A stretch of DNA of 64,000 nt from positions 1-64,000 of the forward strand of contig JBOHTO010000148.1 of assembly GCA_050733695.1 (NCBI GenBank), in the 5' to 3' direction. The notes under the pieces are model-generated. The model saw only the letters and a list, made by a program, of their open reading frames with translations, searched no databases and was not told where the DNA came from. A program made the translations under genes and the position numbers. Below are positions 18,146 to 25,890 of this stretch, in pieces. The number at the start of each line of letters is the position of its first letter. Position 1 is the stretch's first letter. The stretch comes from JBOHTO01 sp050733695. Its GTDB lineage: Bacteria; Gemmatimonadota; Gemmatimonadetes; Gemmatimonadales; Gemmatimonadaceae.

Positions 18146-19261
18146 TTACAACTGGATGTCGAAGGCGAGCGAGCCCGAGGGAACACGCCTGATCTCGTTG
18201 CCCTCGGGATCGAAGATGATCACGTTGGAAAGAACGCTCCCGTTCTCGACGCAGTATACCTGGCCGCGACCATCTGCCGTGGCGGCGGAGCATAATGGTG
18301 CCGAAGCGTCTTCCTTCGTGAGTGCGAGAAAGTCCTCACCTGTCACGCGCAGGCCAGCGAACACCATGCGCGAGGCATCGATGGCATAGACGCGCGGGCT
18401 GAACGGTTCGAATTGCGTGGGTTCGAACGCCGTGGCGTAGAAAAGGCCGTCCAGTCCCCCCCTCAGGTTCACGCCGTAGACCCCGGCCGGGAAGGAAAGG
18501 GTTTCGAGAATCTCATCCGTCAGGACGTTAGCGAGCGTAACCGTTGCCGGCCGCCCTGCGAAATCGCCGCTGGCGAACACGAGGACGAAAGGAAAGTTCG
18601 CGAACAGTCGCTGCGCTCCGAACACATCGTCGCCAAGCGAAAGCGTGTCGGCAGCGTCGCCGTCGGGAGAGATGGAAATGATGCGCGACGGTCCCAGGTA
18701 GTCGTACGTCGTCCTGCACGACTGGTTGGCGTCAAGGGAATAGAGCGAACTCGTGCTGACGAGCACGTCCACGGGACACTGTCCCGCGCCATGGAACAGG
18801 GTGACGTTGTCAGGGTCCGCACTGGCGGATATGTCGACCAGTGCTATGGCCTGACTGTCGCGCAGGGCCACGGCAACGGAACGCTGGGGCGCTCCCGGGA
18901 AAAGCGTCAGGACCGGGGTGGCGCCGGCGGGATTGCTTCCGGCCGGAAGCTGGAACGTCTCCACCGTCTCCGTGTTGATATCGGCGACAAAGAGCTGGTC
19001 GCCCCCGTCGCGACTCGAGGTCGCGAGGATGGTACCGGAATAGCCTGTGAACACGGCGCCATCGAAGGCATCGCCAAAGCTGATATGCCTGGTCTCGTTG
19101 CCACTGTCGGGCACGATGGTTATGCCCTTGTTGCCGGTTCCGTTGAGTACGAACGCTGTGGCAAATGGCGGCAGCTCGGGAAGTGTGAGCTCGGTGTCGA
19201 GGCAGCCCGAGAGAACAAGGACCGCGAGAAAGGACAGTATGCGGGACAAGGGAAGCTCCAT
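18146..19261 (-). CDS. Beta-propeller-like lipoprotein of the B12 operon (BtuG-like candidate)
   Basis: 371 residues from ATG 19261. The signal peptide ends in 'LVLSGCLD', so it should be a lipoprotein anchored by about Cys18. The mature part is a series of repeated beta-blade-like units: hydrophobic strand, short Asp/Asn turn, 'ISIS', 'LFVADINTETVETF' and 'VIIFDPEGNEIRRV'. The feel is YncE/NHL-type beta-propeller. It is the last gene under the cobalamin riboswitch, 8 nt after the receptor gene. In Bacteroides the surface lipoprotein BtuG, a beta-propeller, binds B12 and caps BtuB, so the same role is proposed here by context and fold impression only. It could instead be an unrelated propeller lipoprotein. 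Confidence 0.7.
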   Translation of the reverse strand: MELPLSRILSFLAVLVLSGCLDTELTLPELPPFATAFVLNGTGNKGITIVPDSGNETRHISFGDAFDGAVFTGYSGTILATSSRDGGDQLFVADINTETVETFQLPAGSNPAGATPVLTLFPGAPQRSVAVALRDSQAIALVDISASADPDNVTLFHGAGQCPVDVLVSTSSLYSLDANQSCRTTYDYLGPSRIISISPDGDAADTLSLGDDVFGAQRLFANFPFVLVFASGDFAGRPATVTLANVLTDEILETLSFPAGVYGVNLRGGLDGLFYATAFEPTQFEPFSPRVYAIDASRMVFAGLRVTGEDFLALTKEDASAPLCSAATADGRGQVYCVENGSVLSNVIIFDPEGNEIRRVPSGSLAFDIQL

Positions 19262-19269
19262 GGTTACGG

Positions 19270-21246
19270 TTACGGGTAGACTACGAGTCCGGCCGTCCAG
19301 GTGCGGCCGGGCGAAGGGTAACGGCGCACTGGCTGCCAGCGCACGTTCGTTGCGTTGCGGATCCCCGCGGTTACAAGCGCATCCGCGCCGAGCAGTGACA
19401 CGGAACACGATACATCGGCGCTCAGCAGGACGACAGGCGGAAGGTCGTTTTCCGGGGCTGACGGCGCGATGCGATACGGCCGGCGCCCCAGCGCGGCGAC
19501 TTCTGCGGACAGCGCGAAGCGCGCCACGCGCGCGTCGGCGCGAAGGGTGCCGCTCATCCGGGGAACGTAGGGGGTCGGGATGTGGATGCCGTCCACGAAC
19601 AGCCTCGTGTCATGGACGGCACCCCATGATTCGATGGCGAGTCGCGGCCCGCCAAGCCGCAGCACCGCCTCAACACCACGCACGCGCTCGCGCGGTACGT
19701 TCCGGGGACTCCAGTCGAACGTGCCCGGGAACCAGACGATGGCGTTGTGGGTTCGTCGCTCGAAGATCGACGCGCTGGCGGCGAGCAGTCCGTGCTCGAC
19801 GCGGACACCCGCTTCGGCGTCCAGCACGACCCGCTCGGGCCGCACGTCGCGCGCGATCACCCGCTGCGGTGATGCGAAGTACAGATCGTAGAAGGTTGGA
19901 GCGCGAAAACCGCGGCCGGCGCGGATGAAAAGCGTAGCCGCACCAGCTCTCTCCACCCCTATCGAGGGAGACACCCGGATGCCAGCGGTCTGCACGGCGT
20001 CGGCGCGTGCATCGATGCGCAGCCGGTAGCGCCCGCGTTCCCAGTTCCGGGAAGCGGACACGAATCCGCGTGCCCGTTCGGCGGGCACCAGCGAAGTTGC
20101 ACGAACACGATCGAGTCCCGCACCTGCGCGCACGGTCACGCGCCCGATGGCACGGGACACATCCACGTCCACGGAGAGCGACTGCGCATCGTGGTCCATT
20201 GCGGGGTTGCGCGGGTCGCGGACGGAGACATCGAGCAGCCGCGCACCTGCACTCGCGGCCCACTCGCCCGAGGATGTTCCGATGCGCAGGAGAACTCGAC
20301 GTGAACGCTGCCGCACGTCGTCGTAGATGCGCACGTTCATCGGACCAGGGAGGCCTCTGTTCAACGCCGTGCCGAGCGCGACGATGTGCAGGCGCGGAAA
20401 GACCGCCGAAAGGACGAGTCCGGCGCGCTGTTCGTCAGCGTTCACGCGCCGCTCCGTGCTGTCTCCCGCGCCGCTGGTCGCCGTAAACTCGTTCACGAAG
20501 GGAAAATTGTTCCGCTCGCTCTGCCAGGACCCCGCGAGGCGCAGCGACCCGCCCCACGCCTCGAAACGGGCCGCTGCCTCGGCGCCCCTTCGATGAAAGG
20601 AACTCGCCGTCAGTGAGATTGCCGAACGATCTCCCGTATTGAGCGCGAGAACTCCGCCCGACGCACCACCTCCGTAGCTGGCCGCGGCCGCGCCCGGCGA
20701 CGCGGCCACGCTGCCAAGGGCGATGAGCGGGATGTCCGATATGTCCGCAATGCCCGTGGCCGGGTCGGTGAGCGGAAGGCCGTCGAGCGTGACGACAACC
20801 TGCTCGGGACGGGACCCCCGCATGGATAACACAGTGCCGCCGCGCCCCGAACGCGACGTCACGAAGGGCAGCCGCTGAACCAGGTCGGGGAGCGATGAAG
20901 CTCCACGCGCTCGCGCTTCCGCGACGCTTCGCTCGGCGTGCAGCCGCGCCGGCTGTCGCGCGTCCGTCACAGCGATCGGATCAAGCGACAGAGCTACAGA
21001 CGTGAGCTGGACGATCACCTCGGGTCCCGCTACCACCGCCACGATCGGCCGATATCCCACTCGTCGCGCATGGATGCTGTCGCCGGGCGCGGCGCGCAGT
21101 GTGAACCGTCCCGACGCATCGCTGCGCACATCCCCGGAGGGCGCCGAGAGCAGCACGGAAGCGACCGGCAATCCTGTGCCCGCCTCGACAACCGTACCGG
21201 CCACGATCGCCTGCTGCAGCAGGAGCATCGCGAGCGTCGCGATCAC
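19270..21246 (-). CDS. btuB: TonB-dependent outer-membrane receptor, probable cobalamin (BtuB-like)
   Basis: 658 residues. After a short signal segment comes a carboxypeptidase-regulatory-like domain (about 15-90, 'VVEAGTGLPVASVLLSAPSG'), then a plug domain ('LPDLVQRLPFV', 'MRGSRPEQVVVTLDGLPL', 'GGGASGGVLALNTG') and a long beta-barrel ending in 'GRTWTAGLVVYP'. It should move its ligand across the outer membrane using TonB energy; no tonB or exbBD is present here. GTG 21246 overlaps the ATPase stop as GTGA. Cobalamin specificity is inferred from the upstream B12 riboswitch and the BtuFCD neighbours. Confidence 0.85.
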   Translation of the reverse strand: MIATLAMLLLQQAIVAGTVVEAGTGLPVASVLLSAPSGDVRSDASGRFTLRAAPGDSIHARRVGYRPIVAVVAGPEVIVQLTSVALSLDPIAVTDARQPARLHAERSVAEARARGASSLPDLVQRLPFVTSRSGRGGTVLSMRGSRPEQVVVTLDGLPLTDPATGIADISDIPLIALGSVAASPGAAAASYGGGASGGVLALNTGDRSAISLTASSFHRRGAEAAARFEAWGGSLRLAGSWQSERNNFPFVNEFTATSGAGDSTERRVNADEQRAGLVLSAVFPRLHIVALGTALNRGLPGPMNVRIYDDVRQRSRRVLLRIGTSSGEWAASAGARLLDVSVRDPRNPAMDHDAQSLSVDVDVSRAIGRVTVRAGAGLDRVRATSLVPAERARGFVSASRNWERGRYRLRIDARADAVQTAGIRVSPSIGVERAGAATLFIRAGRGFRAPTFYDLYFASPQRVIARDVRPERVVLDAEAGVRVEHGLLAASASIFERRTHNAIVWFPGTFDWSPRNVPRERVRGVEAVLRLGGPRLAIESWGAVHDTRLFVDGIHIPTPYVPRMSGTLRADARVARFALSAEVAALGRRPYRIAPSAPENDLPPVVLLSADVSCSVSLLGADALVTAGIRNATNVRWQPVRRYPSPGRTWTAGLVVYP

Positions 21247-22043
21247 GGTCGCGCTCCGCCGCGCAGCGCAACGAGCGCCGGAGCGCCCACCGCCGGGTCA
21301 CGCGTGACGACGACTGGCCAATCGTAAACGCGCTCGAGGATGTCGCCGCGCATCACCTCGGCCGGCGTTCCCGATGCTGCAACCCGCCCTGCCTGGAGCA
21401 GCACGATGCTGGCGGCGAAGCGTGCAACGAGATTCAACTGATGGGTCACGAGAAGGACGGCCATGCCTCGTCCAGCCATGCTCGCGAGAAGCTCGAACAC
21501 GGCCATCTCATGGGCGATGTCCAGGAACACCGTGGGCTCGTCCAGCACGAGACCCTCCCCGCCCTGCGCGAGTGCGCGCGCGATTCGCACGCGCTGCCAT
21601 TCGCCCCCCGACAGCTCCGCGGTCGTGCGCTCGGCCAGGTCGACCACCGACGTGATCTCCATCGCGGTACGCACGGCCAGGGTATCCGAACGTCCTCCAC
21701 CATCGGTGTCGCTGCCCCAGCGTCCGGCATGCGGATAGCGGCCGAGGGCCACGTAATGGGCGACCGGGATCGCGAATGCGGGTTCTTCGCGCTGGGTGAC
21801 GACCGACACGCGCCGCGCGAGTTCCCGCCGCCCGAGCGATGCCAGCTCCCGGTCGTCGACAGTGATGCGGCCGGCCGCCAGAGCGCACCTGCCGATGAGC
21901 GCGCGCACCAGCGTGCTCTTTCCACTCCCGTTCGGGCCGACAAGCGCCGTGATCCGGCCTCGAGGCGCCGCGAACGATGCGCCGCTCACAGCCTGCAGCA
22001 GCGATCGCGGATAGCGTACGGACACGCCTTCGAAACGCATCAT
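21243..22043 (-). CDS. btuD: Cobalamin ABC importer ATPase
   Basis: About 266 residues from ATG 22043, overlapping the permease stop as ATGA. All ABC motifs are present: Walker A 'GPNGSGKSTLVRAL', Q-loop region 'VVTQREEP', signature 'LSGGEWQRVRIARAL', Walker B 'GLVLDEPTVFLD' and switch His 'VTHQL'. The sequence type is the FecE/BtuD branch that drives uptake of B12, heme or siderophores. Its position between btuC-like and btuB-like genes under a B12 riboswitch assigns cobalamin. It is cytoplasmic, docked on BtuC. Confidence 0.9.
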   Translation of the reverse strand: MMRFEGVSVRYPRSLLQAVSGASFAAPRGRITALVGPNGSGKSTLVRALIGRCALAAGRITVDDRELASLGRRELARRVSVVTQREEPAFAIPVAHYVALGRYPHAGRWGSDTDGGGRSDTLAVRTAMEITSVVDLAERTTAELSGGEWQRVRIARALAQGGEGLVLDEPTVFLDIAHEMAVFELLASMAGRGMAVLLVTHQLNLVARFAASIVLLQAGRVAASGTPAEVMRGDILERVYDWPVVVTRDPAVGAPALVALRGGARP

Positions 22044-23077
22044 GTGAGACGTCGCAACTGAAAGAGGAAGAACGGCACCCCGACAAGTGCCGTGACGGCG
22101 CCAAGTGGGAGTTCGGCGGGCGATCGCAGCGTGCGCGCGGCGAGGTCCGCTGCAACGACGAGCGCAGCGCCCGCTACCGCGGATCCCGCAATGAGGAGGC
22201 GGTGACTCTGCACGCCTGCAGAGCGCGCCATGTGCGGAACCACGAGGCCGACGAAGCCGATGAGTCCGGCGGCGGCGACCGTGGCAGCAGCGATCAGGGA
22301 GCTGACAACGAACACGCGACCCGCGGCGCGTTCGACGTCCAGCCCGAGCGCGGCTGCCGGCTCCTCGCCGAGCGTGAGCACATCGATGTCGCGAGCGAGG
22401 GAGAGCAACGCGATGCCACCGGCGGCCGTATACGCCACGAGCCATTGCACCGCGTTCCAGTTCGCCCCGGCCAGCGATCCCATCATCCACCACAGGGCGC
22501 CACGCACCGAATCGGGGGCCGCGCCGGCGAGGACGACCATGATCGCCGCATTCGCGAACGCGCCGACAATCACCCCTGCCATCAGGAGCACACGCGGGTC
22601 GGCACGCCAGGCAATCGCGCCGCCCGATTTCCGTCCGCGTCCGATTCCCCAATCGCCACCGGCCGCGCGGGCCACTCCCAGCGTGACGATCACGGCGGCC
22701 ATGGCGCCCGCGAAGGCGGCCAGGGGAAGGGCGGCAGGATGCGTGAGGCCGAGCGCGACGGCGAGGACTGCACCCACCGCAGCTCCGCCCGAGACGCCGA
22801 GGAGATAAGGCTCCGCGAGACCGTTCCGGAGTGAGCCCTGCAGCGCGGCACCGGCCATGCCCAGCCCCGCTCCCACGAGCGCGGCAAGCACCACGCGCGG
22901 CAACCTGAGGGACTGCACGATCGCGATCGTCGACGCATCGCCGCGGGAAATGAGCGCGGCCAGAACGTCCGATACGGGGAGCGATGCGGACCCTAGCGCG
23001 AGACCGGCAAGGGCGAGGAGGACGAGAGCGGCAACCGAGCCTGGCCAGAAGAGCGAACGCGGGCGCGACTGCCTCAA
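22040..23077 (-). CDS. btuC: Cobalamin ABC importer permease (FecCD/BtuC family)
   Basis: About 345 residues with around ten hydrophobic helices. Family marks include 'LRLPRVVLAALVGAGLGMAG', 'LRNGLAEPYLLGVSGG', 'WWMMGSL' and the C-terminal 'GLIGFVGLVVPHMAR' that contacts the ATPase. I prefer TTG 23077, which overlaps the btuF stop (TTGA) and has GGAG 8 nt upstream. An in-frame GTG at 23116 would add 13 residues. It forms the inner-membrane channel for cobalamin. Confidence 0.9.
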   Translation of the reverse strand: MRQSRPRSLFWPGSVAALVLLALAGLALGSASLPVSDVLAALISRGDASTIAIVQSLRLPRVVLAALVGAGLGMAGAALQGSLRNGLAEPYLLGVSGGAAVGAVLAVALGLTHPAALPLAAFAGAMAAVIVTLGVARAAGGDWGIGRGRKSGGAIAWRADPRVLLMAGVIVGAFANAAIMVVLAGAAPDSVRGALWWMMGSLAGANWNAVQWLVAYTAAGGIALLSLARDIDVLTLGEEPAAALGLDVERAAGRVFVVSSLIAAATVAAAGLIGFVGLVVPHMARSAGVQSHRLLIAGSAVAGAALVVAADLAARTLRSPAELPLGAVTALVGVPFFLFQLRRLT

Positions 23078-23997
23078 GGAGCGAGCTCCGGATGCAGCAA
23101 CCGGGCGATCGACCACGCCGCTTCGCCCATCCGAGCGGATGGCCGGCCAACGAGCGCGGTGTCGAGCACCAGCACGCGACCGTTCCGCGCGGCAGTGAGC
23201 GAGCTCCAGGACGGGTCGCGGAGAATCCGGGCCGCACTTCGGGGGCCCGCGAGAACCACGTCGGGATCGCGCTCGATCACGCTTTCGAGGGACACCTGAG
23301 GTGACGGTGAATCCATGTCCCCAAACACGTTCTCGCCACCGGCGATCGTGACGAGAGCATCGAGATAGCTTCCCCCACCGATTGTGATCAGCGGCTGGTG
23401 CCAGACGTGCAGGAACACGCTCGGCGTGTCGAGTCCCCGAACCGAATCCCGCACTGCCGCGAGTGCCTGTCGCAGCGAGTGGACCACGGCGCGAGCGGCC
23501 GGTCCCTGCCCCGTCGCGGTGCCGAGAACGCGCGCAGCCCGCTCGAAGTCCTCGATCGAGTCGATCCGGAGTGCAATCACGTCGACACCGGCCGCGCGGA
23601 GCTGCTCGGCCGCGGCTCGATTCTCACCGCTGGCGTAGAGGATGACGAGATCCGGATCAACCGCGAGCACCGCTTCGACGTTCGGCCGCAGACCCGGACC
23701 GACATCGGTCACGAGGCGCGCCGAGTCCGGGTACAGATCCCATGTGGTCCGCCCGACGAGGCGCGCGCCGGCGGTGAGGCGGAAGAGCAGCTCCGTTGTC
23801 GTGGGGCTGAGGGAGACGATGCGCGCGGGATCGGAGTTCGTTCCGGCGGAGACCGGATATCCGAAATCGTCGAGCATCTGCTCCGGCGCTGCCGGCTCAT
23901 CGCTGCCGGGCCGCTCCGCGCACGCGGTGATCGCGAACCAGACCGCACACATCGCCGTGAATCCAACTCTGCTCACCACTGAAAACACGAAGGGCAC
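23074..23997 (-). CDS. btuF: Cobalamin-binding periplasmic lipoprotein (BtuF-like)
   Basis: 307 residues from GTG 23997; a start at GTG 23976 would give a tighter signal peptide. A lipobox-like 'AITAC' suggests a lipidated substrate-binding protein. The fold marks are 'ARIVSLSPTTTELLFRL', 'LVGRTTWDLYP', 'PDLVILY' and 'VFLHVWHQPLITIGGG', all typical of the BtuF/FecB class (PF01497). It hands cobalamin to BtuCD. It is the first gene after the riboswitch, and an AGGGAAG sequence just upstream of the GTG could be the ribosome-binding site that the switch controls. Confidence 0.9.
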   Translation of the reverse strand: MPFVFSVVSRVGFTAMCAVWFAITACAERPGSDEPAAPEQMLDDFGYPVSAGTNSDPARIVSLSPTTTELLFRLTAGARLVGRTTWDLYPDSARLVTDVGPGLRPNVEAVLAVDPDLVILYASGENRAAAEQLRAAGVDVIALRIDSIEDFERAARVLGTATGQGPAARAVVHSLRQALAAVRDSVRGLDTPSVFLHVWHQPLITIGGGSYLDALVTIAGGENVFGDMDSPSPQVSLESVIERDPDVVLAGPRSAARILRDPSWSSLTAARNGRVLVLDTALVGRPSARMGEAAWSIARLLHPELAP

Positions 23998-24090
23998 CTT
24001 CCCTGTTTTCGAGAGAGATGCCCAGCGATGCTACGCCTTGCAGGGGCGCGCCCGCCGTCCAGCCCTCCCTCGAGGACTCTTCTGGAACGC

Positions 24091-24233
24091 GCGGACGCGA
24101 GTCGTCTCCTGGCTTCGGGCTGCCGCGCTCGCCTTCCCGACCTTGGTCAGTGGCTCAGTGAGCGTGGCTCGTGTTGCCCGTTACAGTGGCGGGGCCGCAC
24201 CGGCTTCGCACCGGTTTCCGTGGCTCCGTCCGC
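24091..24233 (-). promoter_or_regulatory. Cobalamin (AdoCbl) riboswitch
   Basis: Read on the minus strand, a 7-bp P1 stem pairs GCGGACG (plus 24227-24233) with CGTCCGC (plus 24091-24097). Inside lie the conserved core GAAACCGGTGCGAAGCCGG, GCCCCGCCACTGTAA and, near the 3' end, the B12 box GAAGCCAGGAGACGA (about plus 24102-24116). These match the cobalamin riboswitch consensus. It precedes btuF by ~93 nt. The leader contains GGGCGCGCCC (24044-24053) but no T-tract, which suggests control of translation initiation rather than termination. Confidence 0.93.
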
Positions 24234-24249
24234 AATCGGTTGTCCCGTC

Positions 24250-24278
24250 AATCTACTCCCGCCTGCGACCCCGGACAA
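24250..24278 (-). promoter_or_regulatory. Putative promoter of the B12 operon
   Basis: On the minus strand TTGTCC (plus 24273-24278) and TAGATT (plus 24250-24255) are separated by exactly 17 nt. Initiation would fall about 10 nt before the riboswitch P1 stem. The promoter lies within the last codons of the upstream gene. Each box matches consensus at four of six positions, so this is tentative. Confidence 0.4.
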
Positions 24279-25320
24279 GCGTGAAGGCGAGGGCGAGGAG
24301 CATCGCGACGGCCACCACACTCATCGTGACGATGATCGTCGTCGCGCGGCGGGCACTCATGTCGCGAGGCGCATCGAGGCGCAACACCTGCCCTGGTTGG
24401 ACGTCCAGCGCGAGGTAGCGCCTGAAGTCTCGCCCCTCCACCGTCACAGCTTCCACCTCCTGGAGTCCGGCGCCGCTGGCGCGACCGGTCGGCTCCTCGA
24501 TGAGAACCTCCAGGACAGCCGTGGACTCCGTGACAGGAATCGCGAGCGGAAACGCGCCCGTTGGCAGCTCGTAGCTGTACGCGACCTGCTTGAGTCCGGG
24601 TGCGAATGGAGCGACGAGGCGAACGCGCCCGTCCTGCGCCGCGAGCGAGCCGGCAGCGGGATCGCCTTCCTGGACTGCAAACCCCGTTGCACCATCCGGT
24701 AGAATGGAGACCCAGACGGAGCCGGTATCGCTGTGAGCCACTCGCGTCACGGCGCTGTCGTTCGCGAGCTCGAAAACCTCGATCACGCGCCGCGCTCCGG
24801 ACTCGCTGGCCGCAGCGACGATGATGTGACGCCCCTCGATCGAGATGTCGACGGAGGGCGACGACGAACTCTCGAACACAGTTATCTGCGCGGCGTCACC
24901 CGTAACGAGCATGTCCGCGAGCGGCGGGGTGAAATAGACGATCCCGTCGTACGCGACCGACGCAAAATGGACTGCTTCGCCGCTTCCGCCGGCATCGTAA
25001 CGGAAGCTGTACATGCCGGCAGCATCGGTTCGCACGGAATCGAGAGGTCCCGAGGAGTCCGGTCCCACGCGATGCAGAGTGACCCATGTTCCGGCAACGG
25101 CGCTGTCGCCCCCGGCCGAGGCGAGGATTACCTGCCCCTCCACACGATGCGGAGCGCTCGCGATCTGCGCCGGATGCGCAGGGTGCGCGGCGAGGGGCAT
25201 GACGGCTGGAATTGCGGGGATCGTCGTCCGTGCCGCCAGAAGCGAGACGGCGAAGGCCGCCGTGACGGCGGTGATCCGCAGCCGGCGGCGTCCGTCGGCG
25301 CGCGGCAAGGATCGCTTCAA
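24253..25320 (-). CDS. Membrane-anchored protein with carboxypeptidase-regulatory-like domain
   Basis: 355 residues from TTG 25320. It has an N-terminal signal or anchor helix (about 15-40), a beta-sandwich resembling a CarboxypepD-regulatory domain ('VEGQVILASAGG' to 'TDAAGMYSFRYDAGG', about 58-115), a mostly beta periplasmic region, then one C-terminal membrane helix ('TIIVTMSVVAVAMLLALAF') and a basic tail. Function unknown. The layout suggests an inner-membrane protein with a large periplasmic domain. It starts 9 nt after the bifunctional-nuclease-family gene, at a 13-bp tandem duplication, and its 3' end carries the likely promoter for the B12 operon. Confidence 0.7.
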   Translation of the reverse strand: MKRSLPRADGRRRLRITAVTAAFAVSLLAARTTIPAIPAVMPLAAHPAHPAQIASAPHRVEGQVILASAGGDSAVAGTWVTLHRVGPDSSGPLDSVRTDAAGMYSFRYDAGGSGEAVHFASVAYDGIVYFTPPLADMLVTGDAAQITVFESSSSPSVDISIEGRHIIVAAASESGARRVIEVFELANDSAVTRVAHSDTGSVWVSILPDGATGFAVQEGDPAAGSLAAQDGRVRLVAPFAPGLKQVAYSYELPTGAFPLAIPVTESTAVLEVLIEEPTGRASGAGLQEVEAVTVEGRDFRRYLALDVQPGQVLRLDAPRDMSARRATTIIVTMSVVAVAMLLALAFTLVRGRRRE

Positions 25321-25332
25321 AGGATCGCTTCA
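25307..25332. repeat. 13-bp tandem duplication at a stop/start junction
   Basis: AAGGATCGCTTCA occurs twice back to back (25307-25319 and 25320-25332). The copies hold the TGA stop of the nuclease-family gene and the TTG start used for the next gene, so the duplication has separated what was probably a tighter junction. Confidence 0.85.
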
Positions 25333-25854
25333 GAGGTTGAACTTGCCGAAGTCTTCCGGCCTGAGGTTCTCCAGATAGGTCTTGAGCTGCTCGGCGCTGA
25401 GCTCCTCGGGCGATGGCGTCGCCATCTCCGAATCGGAATCCTCGTCCAGCGCGTCCTCGTCGCCCGCGGCCGTGGCCGTGAGCAGCGACTCGGGCGCAAA
25501 TATCGGCGCTGCCAGCCGCAGCGCGATCGCAACGCTGTCCGACGGGCGCGCGTCGACCTGGATCACGGAATCACCCCGGTGTATGTGCATCTCCGCAAAG
25601 TACGTGTTCTTCTGCACGCGCGTGATCTGCACGCGGCGCAGCGAGCCGCCGAGTCCCACGATCAGACTCCTGCACAGGTCGTGCGTGAGGGGGCGCTCCC
25701 GCCTGATGTTGTGGATCTGCATCGCGATCGATTCGGCCTCCGGCTGACCGATCCAGATCGGCAGCAGCCGGCGGCCCCCCTTCTCCTGCAGCACGAGCAC
25801 GTAGGATTGCGTCGCGCTGTCCACGCCGAGCCGCGAAACCGTGACTTCAATCAT
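25330..25854 (-). CDS. Bifunctional nuclease family protein (DUF151)
   Basis: 174 residues from ATG 25854. The core ('LPIWIGQPEAESIAMQI', 'RPLTHDLCRSLI', 'VDARPSDSVAIALRL') is the DUF151/BFN domain, found alone or with a UVR domain across bacteria, with reported DNase/RNase activity in plants and a structural record from Thermotoga. An acidic, low-complexity C-terminal tail (about 130-174) follows. The physiological role in bacteria is poorly defined. It follows ahcY by 36 nt in the same direction. Confidence 0.87.
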   Translation of the reverse strand: MIEVTVSRLGVDSATQSYVLVLQEKGGRRLLPIWIGQPEAESIAMQIHNIRRERPLTHDLCRSLIVGLGGSLRRVQITRVQKNTYFAEMHIHRGDSVIQVDARPSDSVAIALRLAAPIFAPESLLTATAAGDEDALDEDSDSEMATPSPEELSAEQLKTYLENLRPEDFGKFNL

Positions 25855-25890
25855 GCGGGTTTCCTCCCACAGTTTGCGGCCGCGGTAGGC

